A DNA stretch of 64,000 nt from Synchiropus splendidus (lineage: Eukaryota; Chordata; Actinopteri; Syngnathiformes; Callionymidae), in the NCBI RefSeq assembly GCF_027744825.2, contig NC_071350.1, forward strand, positions 3,162,001-3,226,000, given 5' to 3'. Under the pieces are notes generated by a model. The model worked only from the letters and a program-made list of their open reading frames with translations. It had not been told where the DNA came from and did no database searches. Position numbers and translations under genes: made by a program. This document shows, one piece after another, positions 51,864 through 64,000 of this stretch (its first letter is position 1; each line of letters opens with the position of its first letter).

Positions 51864-53964
51864 GTGGAGGCAAGCTGTTTCCAACAACAACCGTCAAAGA
51901 ATAAATGTCTTTTGTTTGGATCCCGTTCACACAGACTCTTTGACAAATGGAGTTTTCTTACCAACTCTTTTAAGAAGACATTACGTGCTGCGGTGACCTC
52001 CGCGAAAGCACATTTGCCAAACGTATCATTGGAACGATGAGATTGTATGTAATTGCAGGTCAGATCTCCAACCACTGCTTATCATCAGTGACTAATGTGG
52101 CAGTCTGTCACTGTCAACTACTGACCATATGGTCAAAGAACCTCCCCCCATCAATTAGACAAATGCAAGAATGTTTTCATCGGACAAATAAACAAATTAT
52201 TAGCAATAAACCTCAATAAAGTTGAAGCAACAGATGTTTGGCCGATCAACAACAGTCCTCAGTTCAAGTGTGTATACGAGCAGCGAGGAAATGTGCCAAT
52301 TAGAGCACAACTGTGGATAACCTAAAGGCAAACTAGTACTGCGGACACCTCTACCAAGAATTGCTCCAATTACCACCCAGCAGTGCAACGTCTGCTCCAC
52401 TCGTGACACTCAGGAGGAACTTCACACACCGCAGCCCTTTTGCATTTCCCCCACCATTCCTTCTGCAATTTCTCCCACTACATTCACCTATAGATGTGGT
52501 AGGCGTCAGCGTGAGGTGCCCTAACCTTGCCACACTAGACTGTAACTGCCATGCCGACCCTTCGAGCGATCCTGCCGATGAGACGCTGCGCTCCTGACAG
52601 TCCTTCAGTGCTTCTCCCTGGTAGGTTGCTTGCTGGTGTTCTTTCACTTTCCTCCAAATCCCCCCAAAGTCACTTTCAAAGACGAGATTTAGTAATGAGC
52701 TCCAGGGATGAGTCTCCATACCGACAAGCTGATGTCGCCTCACAAGATACAACGGTCAAATAAAAAAAGACACTCATCAATAGGACATTACTTGAGAATG
52801 TAAATAATTATGACCAGTAACTTTTCACACCAGACAGAGTGAATAGCAGTTTTTTATAACACATCTTTGTTAGTGACTGGTGGACATATGGGTCACAAAT
52901 CTGGTACTTAAGCAGCTCTCCAGTCATTAAATGACTGCAACAACTGCCAGACTCAAACAGGCAGTGAGAGTAAAAATGATTTTTTTAAAGTCCAAATGTG
53001 GCTCTTCCACAGTTCCAGAATGTTGATTGTTGTTAAGTCAACCACCTCTGCCAGTCTGCGCTTCTTCCTCATGATCGGTGCTGACAGGGGGAACCTCGTC
53101 CAACACACTCCAGGGTGAGGACTCCTCTCCGCCAGTGGAGACGACGCTCTCTTGGCACGGCTCAAGCCTCGCCCAGGCCACGGTGCCATCCATCCAGAAA
53201 TGTTGAGCAGATGTGTTGTTCGGGCAGAGTGATATAGACTTAGGCGGCCTCCCCGACACCTGATGATATGAAGCCAATAGTCCCATTTGTCAAATGCAAT
53301 CAGGTGTGATGGAGGGAAGAGATAGGAGACACGAGGGGGAGGAGGCGGGAAGGAAGAGCTTGAGGCCTGACAGCGTCTCTTCAGAGCATCAGCTGTGTAG
53401 AGCATGGACAAATCTCAGCCCAGCGATCCGGCACGATAGCTCTTTCTCTGGAACTCGGTGGTGGTCAATTAATATCATGGTCTGTGGTCACGACACTTGT
53501 TTATAATTGCCCATAATTGCCTGTCATATTTACTGCACAACCTTGAATCCTGAGCCATTTTTTGCCATGATCTTATTCAGCATGTCTATTATGTACACGA
53601 CAGTCATGGAAATCATGTATGGAAAGAAACATCATCAGAGAGACAGCCATTATGTACAGGTACAGTGCTGCTGCAGTTGTCTGTGTTTAGTTCATTGGGC
53701 GACAACTTCAATGACATTCATATTGTTGTTGTCGTTATCAATACTTGTAAAACACCAACAACTGGAAACAAATGATCAACCAAAAGATGACCACTCTTAA
53801 GAGGTTTTCATCAGCTCAGCGACTGGAAACACCCGTAGATGTGAAGAGAACCATAACAAGCAACAATTTAGCAGATTTAAAAGGACTGCAATACTCAGCT
53901 CCTTCAAGACCGTTAATGGCATCTTTGCAACGTGGTGTCCAGGGAATGGACAAAGAAGTCATTA

Positions 53965-54590
53965 GAGGAGGCAATTTCTCTTCATAAGCAAGGATGTGGT
54001 ATAAAAAAGACAGCAAAGCCATCAAAGCTTTACAAGAGACACAATCAGAAACACAATTTGCAAGTTTAAAGCTGAAGGCACCGTGGAAAATACCTGGGCG
54101 CGACAGAAAAAGAGGATGCTGTTGGTGACTGCTGTCCACTACTTGAAGTAAAATTTGGAGAAAAATCCCTGGGTGACAGCTGAGGAGCTGTGATAGCAGA
54201 ACCTTTTATGGATCAACGATATGTCTGAGAAGAATGAACATGGGGAGCATCATGTCTGGCAAAGGGGCTCAGTCATGCGCAGGAGTTGTTTAGCTCCCTC
54301 CAAGAATCTCCAGCGCAGACAACGTAGCATGAATTACCATGAAGGTTTTGGAGGGTATGTCATCCAGTCGGTGACAAAGGCAAAACTTGTGACATTCCAA
54401 CAAGACCACCGTCCCAAGCATCCCTCCAATTCCACCTGGTTGCAGATGAAAGGCTGGAAGACTTTGGCCAGTATAATCACTCATAGAAAATCTCTGGGGG
54501 GAATTGAAGAAGAGAGTTGCAGCATGCAATCCCCAAAATGCTAGTGAACAAGGGGTTATGCAGAATGGACAAAGATACCTGCAGATCACA
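53965..54590 (+). pseudogene. Tc1-like transposase pseudogene (Tc1/mariner superfamily)
   Basis: The remnant encodes, in order: EEAISLHKQG at 53,965 (first helix-turn-helix region); after a frameshift, RDTIRNTICKFKAEGTVEN from about 54,035; then, in the same frame through one TAA stop, KNPWVTAEEL at 54,161-54,190; then VWQRG near 54,250; FQQDHRPKH at 54,395-54,421; and, after another frameshift, IENLWGELKKRV at 54,483-54,518. These are the N-terminal paired-like DNA-binding domain and the DDE domain of fish Tc1-like transposases (recalled). Of the catalytic triad, the second D (54,404-54,406) and the E (54,486-54,488) remain. The first D and roughly 80 residues around it are deleted. The D-to-E spacing is about 26 codons instead of the usual 34 residues. 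The copy is clearly dead. Terminal inverted repeats were not found. Confidence 0.88.
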
Positions 54591-54744
54591 GCATGAAACT
54601 AGCAAAATCTATATTTCACATTGGAAGAATGTTATTAATGCTAAAGTCATATAAATAAATGTCTTTAAAAAACAGTGATCTGCAGTCAGGATTAAATAAC
54701 TGAACAGTGAAAATTGTATGTGAGATTGGATGAAAAATAAAAAG

Positions 54745-54780
<36 letters not shown>

Positions 54781-57700
54781 CATAGGGAGACTTTTAATGT
54801 TATTCAAATAAAAATATGCAGTTTCTACTTAGTTTCTACTCAGAAATTTTCCAATCTTCAGAGGTTGTAACGCAGATGTTGTGCCTTCACCCGACTTCTT
54901 GCTGGAGTTCAAGATCACAAGGTCAGCTGAACTTTCTTTCTTAGTTCAGGATAATATCACTTGGTTGGTAGGGTGACAGCTAGAAGTGCTGGTACTGACG
55001 CGGACACTAATTTAAAAATCTCAACTATCACCTCTGTGGCGGCACAGATTCCCAAATATTATCCAAAATGCCATGCGTTGACGTTTTAATCAAACGTAAG
55101 AGACACTCATTTCAGAGTGAACTATGCATCTCCCTTCCGTCTGTTGCTCTTTACGGAGACTATAGAAAGGTCCACAAGGTCAAAATAAAGGCCAGTGTGG
55201 TCCCCAGAGTCGGGCACTTCAATGGAAACTCTGAATCTGATTTATAGTTCGACCACATGTGCAAGCTGCCAATGGCTGGGCGGTTGGCCAGAGGTACGGA
55301 GCGGGGGGTGGGGGGGTTCCGTCAGTGAGACTGTGTGAACCAATTAACACTAGATCTCTTGCGGTGTTCCCGATTCCCCAAATGTGTATTTTAGTCATAT
55401 TAAAAACACAACAATCAACGGAAAGTGAGGAAGAAGCGCACCATTCTGCCACACTTCATTTCCAAACTTTGATTTGTGTCGTGACGGGTGACAACGTGGA
55501 GAAAACTCTATTCCGCTGCCAAGTTCACCTCGTTTGCATAAATGGAAAATTGCATCTCTTTTGCATGTGTTTTATCCTCCAACCAGATGGCAATGTGGCA
55601 ATTCAGTTAAATGATTCCTAATTAAAAGAGGAACACCACCAGTTGAAAATGAGCAATAAAGCAAATCTTTCTCTTTTCGTCCATTTTAATTTAGAAAAGC
55701 AAAACATTCAGGCAAAATAGGGACATAATTGAGATATAACTGCCCAACATTGGATGGAAATCACCGCGCGCACACTCACACTGATGTTCTCATCTGAGCC
55801 TCATGGAGACGGCAAAGTTTGTTTTCTGATGTTCACACTATTGAAGATCAACTCCTTGGATTGAACTCCTAAGTGTAATCTTTGTTGCTATGCGGTAGCT
55901 TATTGTAAAGTTTCTGACATGCACATGGAACCAACCACACGGTGACAAAAAAGTCTTGAAGCTAGGATCATTTCTTGCGTCTCACTGCCTCAATGTTTCC
56001 TCTGGTGTGCGCAAGCTTCTGCACGCAAGTGTTGCAGTTGCATTGCTCCGCACGGTTTACGGTTGTAAACAAAAGAGTCTATATTGCCAATTGAGAAGGG
56101 AAAAAACAGCACAAGATCAATCCCCAACACATTGCCAGGTAGACCACTTTTTTGTGACTAACACAGACCCTCTTACAGAGTGAGCACGTGCGCTGCAGCA
56201 CTTAAAGGCAAATGACATCACCTTTCTATTCCAGTGGCGGTCACGTTACGTATAAATGACTTTGTAATCCACTGAAACTCTTCACACACAGCTTCTTTAT
56301 GTGGAATTCTGGCAGTTGTTAGAGACACAACGCAAACAGCACGGAGGCTGCAGCGGTAAGACAAGCTAAGGTTTCAGCCTGACAACAAATGACAGTCCAA
56401 ACACTAAAATGCCATGCATAAAACCATAATAAAATACAAATGACCCCTAAATGAGCCGATGGTTGGTGTTTACATTAAACGTAATATAACTATTTTACTG
56501 TACTTATTGACCAATTTATAAAAGTATTCAATGAACCTAAAAACAAAGAAATCGTTAATTTGAATCACAAATCCTGGTCATGAAAATAATCTAGTTATTA
56601 AAATGACATTGAGAACATTGTGTTAAATCAAGTAGTTGTAGTAATAGTTGTAGTAGTAAAACAACAGAGCATTATATTTACAACATAATAATGGCCCTTT
56701 ATTTTGGCCCTGATTATACTTCAAACACAGAGGATCTCAGGTGGAAGGCCAGAACTCCCATGCCCCACAAATACACAACAAGAAGTGGACCAGTAGAATG
56801 AAACCAGGATGGAGAAAGCAGCAGTGGTAAGTGTCACTCAGATGTGGAAGTTAATTGTTCCTCTCCATCCTAAATTTGAATTCTCTTCGCTGCTGCCAAA
56901 CACCCTCTGGGTCGGCATTATTTCACAATGGCAGATAATTCATCTTTAAAAAAGGGTCCTTGGTGGCTTTAGCCATGTGTGTTCAGCTGGAAGAGACGGC
57001 GCAGGGCTTCAAAAAACAAGCTGAGGCTACTCTCCAGGTGGTGAGGCAGGCAGAGGGAGAAAATCCATGCTTCTGCTCAACTAACCATCAAACCTAATTA
57101 CCTGTGGATAGGACTTATGGGCCACATGTTGGGTTCAAAGTTTTCGGATCAGGAAGTGGCTTGAGAGGGGGCTTTGGTTTAAATATGGCTGCTGGTGCGT
57201 TGGGCGAGCCCGCGCGTGTGTGTTTCCAAGCCTGATCAATGCATCCGTGACCGAAAGATTAGGCAGACAGATGAGACTTGGTGCCAGTTCTTGGCTTGGT
57301 GCCATTAGTTCAATCAAGCTGACTTATTTAGCTTTTAGACAATTCAACTACAGCCCCCATGGTAGCACTTCAGAAAATAAGCTTAAGATTATTCATGGCA
57401 TGGAAAGTGAGATAGTGCTGTGTTATCACTCCGCGACACGTCGGCTAACATCCTGCATTATTCCTTCGCCGAGATGGAAGCTCTCAGCCGCGCTCCCCAC
57501 GATCGGAACAAAGGACCTGCCATGTAGACACGAGGATCTACCTGCCAGCGGATGACAAACGATCATAAAAATGAGCCCAAACAAGAACAAGATGCATCGC
57601 TATGAACACAACATCAACCCTCCATTTAACACATTATGCAACAAAATTGTTTTCGCCAATAACGGTCTTCAGTAATTACTGATTCACCTCAGTGCATTAC

Positions 57701-60700
57701 GGAGACGTCTGGTAAGTGCTGTTTTTTTTTTGTTTTTTTTACATGAAGGGTTTTTTAATTTCATTTACCAACAGCACAAACGCTCTTTCCCTTTTCTGTT
57801 TAGCACATTATTTTACAACCTGGTCACTTCAGCTACTATCAGCTTCTTTGAGAATCCTGTGTTGCATCTTAAACGTTACATAAAACACAAGGCTTAACAT
57901 TGACTTGACAACATGAACAAAAGACAGTAAAGGTAATGACATTTTGTCATTTCAGTTCATATAACTATAATCTCAGTTCCATTATCAGCTGTGTCTCCCT
58001 ATCAACACACACGTGATGTTCCTTCTGAAACTGCATGGAGTTGTTTATGTTTTCAACACTCATAATTGCGAATTAGTTATTGATTGATTATTGATCATTT
58101 GTAGCCACATTACCCTGACACACAGATGCAGCTGGGGAAGATTCCAGTCAAGACAGTGATTTAAAAATATGATAGATGTTAGTCACAACTAAAGTGTTAG
58201 AAGCTCTGTACTTGTGTTTGTCAGTGCAAGGACATGGATCAGACCATATGGAAGTCTGAGGTCTGCATTATAAAGTAAATGAGTGTTTCACTGTGAGAGA
58301 ATATATTGGTGTGTGGGTTTGCGCGGCTTTCACACTTGATTGACAGCAGTCTAAATGTAGCAACATCAAATCCCAACAGCTGACAATGTTGAAAATGAAA
58401 ATGTTTGTTTTTGTTAGCCTCAAATGAATGGGAATAAGATTTCAATCAAATGAAAAATAAAAGATTTAAGACAAGATCAGCAAATCCTTTATGTATCTCA
58501 CAGGTGAGAAATTTCATCCCAACACCAAAGCGGAAGGCACACATCAAATGTGGAAGTGTAAACAGGAGGATCTACATCCATCTTAAATCTGAACAGTCAG
58601 ATCAGTCAATATTGAGGCGGTTCATTTCAAGTTTGTATACCTGAAGAGATGTATGCTTCAGTGTCATATTTCAGTGTGACGCATGTGATGATGTCACGAG
58701 AGCATACATGGGAGAGCAAGTCTATAACCGGCCTCTAAAGGAAGAATTCATCTTCAAATTAAATGAGATGTTAACCCAGGGTTTCAGTCACATATAAACT
58801 AGGTTGGCTCTCCGCCAAGGCTTAAATTACAGCCGCTATGTCGATGATCTCTTTTTAAAGATTAAATCTCACATGATCAAATGTATTGAAACAAAGTGGG
58901 AACATCGGAATAAACGGATAACACATAACACATCATGGAGGTGGACGTGAACACGGCGGTTTTTGCCATGTTATTTGTGGGAAACATCATGATGACTAAA
59001 GTTTGTTGCAGACAAAATGCTCCCCTCTGTTCTTTATCACATCCTCGCACTTCTTTTTGCAGCCCTGTACGCTGCACTTTACGACACATCTGTGTGAGCT
59101 CAAACCATTGCGGAAGCTCCCCTTCCTTGTCACTGCTTAGGTCAAGTGGGGTTATTACAATTAGGTTGCATTTAGTTGCTTCAGAAACGAAAGCTAGACT
59201 TGCCAAAGGCAACCCTTTCATACAGTACGTCTGATCTTCAACTGCTTTGTCTGCGACTGTTCAAATATGATCAATCTGTACATGTGTCTGATAATGGTCC
59301 TTTCATTTTCTTCTATTTTTAAATCACTAGGCTTTGCTTTGTTTGGGAGCAGGAAAACAATCTCTCTCCACTGTGTTAGATCCTCAGTCTATCAGCATGC
59401 AGCGGAGTCTTCCCTGTCTTTTGAAATCATACACCATGTCAGAGATAAACACACACATTTGGACTGCAGTCGGAGAAACACCCTTTCACAGTCATTTTTC
59501 CACACAATGACAAATTAGTTTGGAAGAAACAGCCCATAATTTCTTTCTGCGGTATTTTATTTCTATTTTGGGGAGAGTTGTAATATCTTGTTGCAAATCG
59601 AATGCGTTCTCGCTCCCCCCATTCCCTCGCCGGCTCTAAACACTTTCCCAACAGGTGAATCGCCTTTCAAAAACACTGACCCGGCAGTGCCATAATTCAA
59701 TTCATTAACTGCCTGCAAAATTTGCCACTTTGAACACCAAAAACAGACCATAATTAATTGAATTGAAGTCAGGTTGTGACCATCAAAAATTGACTATGAT
59801 TCTCAATTTCACCCCATTTGAAGGCGTAGCGTTCATCAGGTCGCGTTTCTTTGACTGAGAATTGGTGAGCAGATTACATCTCAGACTAATAATATCAGAC
59901 ATCAACCTCTAATATCTGGCGATCAGCTCCAGCCAACATATGCTTGTTATTTACACTCTTCTCTCTTCAGAGCGAACACAGTCTAGCTCCGGCCACTGAC
60001 GTCAACCACTGCTCAGTTGTACAAGGAATGAATAAACTAAAACACCTCAGAAAAAAGGGCTCAACTTGCGTCGTAAACAACAATGCTTCTACTACTCCTG
60101 CATTCCCCTTGGCACAGCGGGTGCTGGAAACTGGCAAAAGGCTGAGAGATGAGTTTCCTTTACACATTCTGCATGTGGAATTTCAATCGGATCGCAACCA
60201 CTCTCTGCATGTGGTTTTACAGTTTGGACATGATGAGTAATGTTAATACTCCTGCTGTACATCACAATGGAACAATGACAAAACAAAAGAGGGTCTCGGG
60301 CCTTGGCTAGCTGGGCCTGACTACAACACTGCCAGGTAACCTGCGATGTTGACACACATAGGGAAGAGCTTTAAACTTTCACTGATGTTAAACGTTTTAA
60401 GGCCTATAAATCCAGCACAATTACTATCCCCTCCATTAGCACAGGGGTTACACAAGAGACCTCCCAGTTCCATTGACAATGTTATCCTTTTTTGGAAGAA
60501 AAGGAACGATTTTGTTGGCTTTAAATTAATTGCCTATCTAGAGAATAATTAATAAACAGCAATCAAGCAAAATATCAGACATAAAAATGGCAAGAAAATG
60601 AATATTGATAATGTAAAATATAGTGTCTGACTGTGTGATGATCCATCATGCTGTAATGGGCGCATCTATACTGCTCTACTCAACACAGACAGTGTTGGTG

Positions 60701-60838
60701 TCGACAGTAAACCGCTCAACTTACCAAACACCCCAGAGTTTATCGAGCCATTTTTCAAAGTTTCCTGTCAGCCACCATTTTAGCAGCACTGCCAGCTTGG
60801 CAAAGTTCACAACCCATATGTCAGTAGGACCACTACTT
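54591..60838. other. Non-coding stretch, no gene recognised
   Basis: Holds (AAT)n at 54,745-54,778, an 11-bp doublet AGTTTCTACT(T/C) at 54,820-54,841, a G-rich patch GCGGGGGGTGGGGGGG near 55,301-55,316 (G-quadruplex-capable), and T-rich runs at 57,721-57,741. The block 57,170-57,560 has a 111-codon plus-strand frame without motifs. It and 59,680-59,770 (repeated TAATT/AATTGAATT words) look like possible conserved non-coding elements, which is only an impression. Confidence 0.4.
54745..54778. repeat. (AAT)n microsatellite, about 11 units
   Basis: A perfect AAT/ATA repeat. On the minus strand it yields poly-Tyr (YYYYYYY), an artefact frame. Confidence 0.95.
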
Positions 60839-60842
60839 TAGC

Positions 60843-61165
60843 TCCAGACAGAAATATCTCCACAACTAAAGACTTTTATCACTGCTCTTGTATCTGTTGC
60901 CACGAAAAGGTCAAATGTTCCATTATTCAGTGAAATATCTGACATCAGCTCGATAGATTGTCCAAACTTTGCACAGACATTCACTATCCCCATGGAAGCT
61001 GACTTTCTCTGTAGAGCCACCAGATGGTTCGCACTTTTCCCGGGTCCAGACTGAAATGTCTCCCAAGCTTTAATATGGAAATCACTGCTGGTGTGTTTTC
61101 TTCATAAAACTGTTTGTCTACATCAGCACGTTGTCAGTAACAGCATGTTAGCATGGCAGTTTAGA
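60843..61165 (+). repeat. Degenerate tandem fish repeat (GTCCAGACTGAAATRTCTC type)
   Basis: Three unit starts are visible: CCAGACAGAAATATCTCC (GAAATATCTC at 60,851), CAGTGAAATATCTGACATC (60,932) and GTCCAGACTGAAATGTCTCC (61,053). In the middle unit follow GATAGATTGTCC, TTTGCACAGACATTCACTAT and AGAGCCACCAGATGG, matching the familiar order of a percomorph-abundant repeat: GATTGCCATGAAATTTTG, CAGACATTCATG, AGCGCCACCAGCAGG. It ends with the typical CAGCATGTTAGCATGG (recalled). Unit spacing is 81 and 121 bp, so the copies are unequal and decayed. No coding function. Confidence 0.7.
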
Positions 61166-61169
61166 GAGC

Positions 61170-64000
61170 GCAGCGTTTCTGTGCCCTAAAACATCCTCAC
61201 AGGTTTGCCATCATTCCTGCTCTTGTTCAAACAGCCGACATATCAGCGCGCCAGGGAATAGCGCAGAAGTTTATGAACATGACTATATATAGGAGCGGGA
61301 AATAAAACAAGTCAGACTTGGAGCATCTACATCTTTTTGCTGAAACTTAATTTTTCATTTTAATTGCTGGGTTTTGTGTGGCCTACTTTCACTAGATGTA
61401 ATAAATGTGTCACAAACAATTCCGTCCCAGTACACAATTGCAACATCTGCTCTCTCCGCAGTGCACTGCACTCATGTAAATAACCTGAAATGTGACACTT
61501 TATAACTCAAACGTAATCTCAACAGTGACGATCATATCACTGCGGCTGTCCCGCGAGCACGTATTGAGACGTCTGATTAATATTCATGCATCGACCTTCT
61601 TTGTTCGACTGATGGCACGTCAAAGACAGAAGCATGATTGTGATTAAGAATTATGGCATGATATCTATGTCTATCATTGCCTCATTCTTTAGATATATTT
61701 TTTTGAAGTCACCAAAATGGAGAGAACAGCAGTCATATAAAAGTTAGGAAAATAATGAAAAATAATAATCACCATTATTTGGATCAACACTGTCATCATT
61801 GTTTTTCTTGATGCCATGGAAAACAAGAGTATTTTTATTGTGTTCCATGAATATCAATAAATAATGATTAATAAAAAACAAAATTGTGATCACTTAAATG
61901 AAAAGTTGAATTACTGTGCAGCTCTGCATCCAAGTATCAAAAATCAAATAAAATCAATACATCACCTGAAATGAAGTTGTACTCCAAATAAAAAAAAGTC
62001 TAGACTGCACATGAAACAGTGGACAACGGGGAGCAAACTCTTTTTTAAAGTGAACACACACAGACTCAGTGCTTTTAAGTGTTTCAGACAAGTGAAATCT
62101 TTGAGAGTTCATTAGCCCTTCACATTGTACCTCGGCACATTGTGTACATTTCCATGCAAGAACTTTCAGACAGTGATTTCTAGAAGGCTAAGAGATGTGT
62201 GGGAGGCACTTGTGGCATGAGTCAAAGCTGCATGTGAACTCGGTCACATTGCAGTAGGTGGCAGGAGAAGGGCTACTTCACATCATTCCTCTGCACTTAG
62301 AGGAGATCTAGTTGTGAGTACAAGATGAATGTGCTGCGGTGATAGAACTACCTTCTCAAGTAGAAATACAAACATATCTTGAGAATATAATCTCACAGGC
62401 GATTCTTGCATATAGCTTGTTGTGATTTTTACTTGAGTCCTAGTAATAAAATAATTACATTGTGTCAAAAGAAGGAAACGTCCTGTATGACAACAAGAAA
62501 TGATCTCATTGGTCAAAGCTCGGGATGGATTATGAAGGACAAACAAAAAAGAGAAAAACATAAATAGAAATTAAATGATAAGTGATTTCATAAGTGCTGA
62601 AAAAAAAGGACTGAATAATCTAATACATGGATACAAATAAATTAAATAATAAATCATTACATATGAACATGTCATGACTGTAATATTGAACATTTTTATA
62701 CATTTATTCATGCATTTTTACATTTATATCTCAATGCATTTATATATTGTTTCCTATATTTGTTTATTTTGGATTATTGCTTTTCAACATGTATTCATTT
62801 GTTTATTTCTGCAGCTGTCTCTCCACTTACAATCTGACACAGGATTGATTCACAGGGCAAACCAGACACCATCACCGACTCTACTCCTCTTTTGGTTGTA
62901 CGCTAGCATTGGCTGCTAAAAGGACTGCCTTTTCCAGTACCTTTTCAGTCTCTTTAGAAAAGTATTAAAATATGGATGAAATAAAAACATGAAGTGTATT
63001 GTTGTATTTGTCACTGATTGCATAAGGCATTTTTGGCAAATATAAAAGCTATTCACAGCTGTGCGCCAGTCAAGAGGAAAGACTGTGAGACATTAGCATA
63101 TAAAATAGACTTTCAGTGGATCAAACTTATTACACTCGGCAATTTCAATCTTTATGGAGACCTGTGGGAGCGTAATGTCTAACTTTACAGTGTTATTCAT
63201 CATTGTTAGGCTTTAAAATGCTATTTTAGAGTGATGCGAAGGAAAAACAACATTAGGCACGGCTTGTAAACATATCACCAACCAGTAAGCACAACCCCTG
63301 CTATACTTCAACAAAAACTATCTTTTTTTTCCCTCCCAAAGACGCGATATCTGGTTCTCAGCAGGAATCCTTGACAGCACGTTAAACAGCTCTCATTGCG
63401 TTCCACATGTTGATCCAGACTGTGATCTGACAGCAAGATTGTTTTTCAATGCTTTTATTACTAACCTTTATGAAAAAAACACTGTGCAGCTCCAGTTGCA
63501 AAGAACATTATTCTGTCTATTGAGCAGCAGAATATTGACTTTTCTGTTTGCCTCATCTCACTATTTTGTCATCGCACTGTTGTCATGGCATTTACAGGTA
63601 AATCCGGCATGATGTCAACTCAAATACCTCAGCTGTGCGGAGTCATCCGACGACCTATCAGAGGTTGGGTTCAGAGCTTTTAGGAGATCTTTAAAGATGT
63701 AAGGCACATGAAAACATTTTGTGTCCGTGTACAGTACAGTACTGCATGGTTCAGCTACAAAAGCAGTTTGGTACACTTTGATAAATACTTGTACTCCACT
63801 TAGGGTAAAGCACCAGAGGTAGTCAATTCGTTTTATCACTGAAATATTTTATTTCTGTGTGAATAATGGGGGTCAAATTTAAAATAGGAGCTAACATCTG
63901 TGGGACAATGTTGATGAAATAAAATAATATATTATAACATATATTATATTGTCGCACCAGAAGGTGTGCCATGTTTTCTTGGTAACCTCAGTCTATCTCC
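61170..64000. other. Non-coding stretch to the window end, no gene recognised
   Basis: AT-rich unique-looking sequence. Near 61,575 GATTAATATTCATGCATCGA contains overlapping homeodomain- and octamer-like words. 62,690-62,760 is a loose array of CATTTATA/CATTTTTACATTTAT units. No protein-like frame; those present are I/Y/F-rich from T-rich DNA. Confidence 0.45.

Larger units (their letters stand above)
50515..53960. other. Non-coding stretch, no gene recognised
   Basis: Contains an 11-bp doublet GATGACATCAT/GATGACATCAC at 51,012-51,033, three CAAATTTT units at 51,051-51,074, and T19 at 51,845-51,863. The longest open frame in the window, 152 codons on the minus strand (52,953-53,411), lies in a locally G+C-richer patch where a second minus-strand frame is also open. 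Neither has a motif I recognise. A 133-codon minus-strand frame at 52,351-52,752 is similar. Confidence 0.4.

Noticed and set aside
61280..61300. TATA-box-like CTATATATAGGAGCGGG
   Set aside because: TATA-like words also occur near 2,228, 7,332 and 27,863. In AT-rich DNA they are expected by chance, and no exon follows.

Overview
This window looks like AT-rich vertebrate nuclear DNA, most probably from a ray-finned (teleost, percomorph-like) fish. The evidence is its repeat content, read from memory of common fish repeats: a Tc1-like transposase relic, two LINE reverse-transcriptase relics, several short non-autonomous DNA transposons, a tRNA-headed SINE-like fragment, long (AT)n and (CA)n microsatellites, and the fish repeat carrying GTCCAGACTGAAATRTCTC. 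There is no operon-like packing, no ribosome-binding-site series and no CRISPR array. No host protein-coding gene could be identified with confidence. The window is best read as an intergenic or intronic stretch, littered with decayed mobile DNA and possibly holding regulatory sequence.

Layout. 1-8.3 kb: mostly unique AT-rich sequence, with one repeat carrying twin C8 tracts near 6.5 kb. 8.35-8.6 kb: a 5'-truncated LINE reverse-transcriptase tail running into a TATTT repeat. 8.6-17.7 kb: unique sequence with two long (AT)n arrays at 14.4 and 15.9 kb. 17.68-18.30 kb: a candidate non-autonomous DNA transposon with GTGTCCCA ends. 18.3-26.9 kb: unique sequence with a strong hairpin at 25.95 kb. 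26.9-28.1 kb: the densest repeat cluster, with a hAT-like element, a 195-bp palindromic MITE, and an 11-bp hairpin abutting a run of 31 C. 29.3 kb: a (CA)n array. 31.8-32.2 kb: a SINE-like fragment followed by the last 40 codons of a LINE ORF. 35.3-35.6 kb: a degenerate CAAGAC-rich stretch. 40.9-41.5 kb: a nearly full copy of the fish 'CGGACTATAAGCCGC' repeat. 47.26-47.85 kb: a further inverted-terminus element. 53.96-54.6 kb: the Tc1-like transposase pseudogene. 60.84-61.17 kb: a degenerate tandem fish repeat.

The only hints of host genes are weak. (i) 50,280-50,506 (+) is a segment bounded by a strong acceptor and a strong donor, ending in a Kozak-like ATG. (ii) 45,225-45,326 (-) is a coding-like 34-codon segment with splice-like borders and G/C-rich third positions. 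(iii) 38,494-38,676 (+) is an open frame behind a long pyrimidine tract. None could be matched to a known protein, so they are listed as candidates only. All mobile elements appear inactive: stops, frameshifts, truncations and C-to-T/G-to-A decay are visible.
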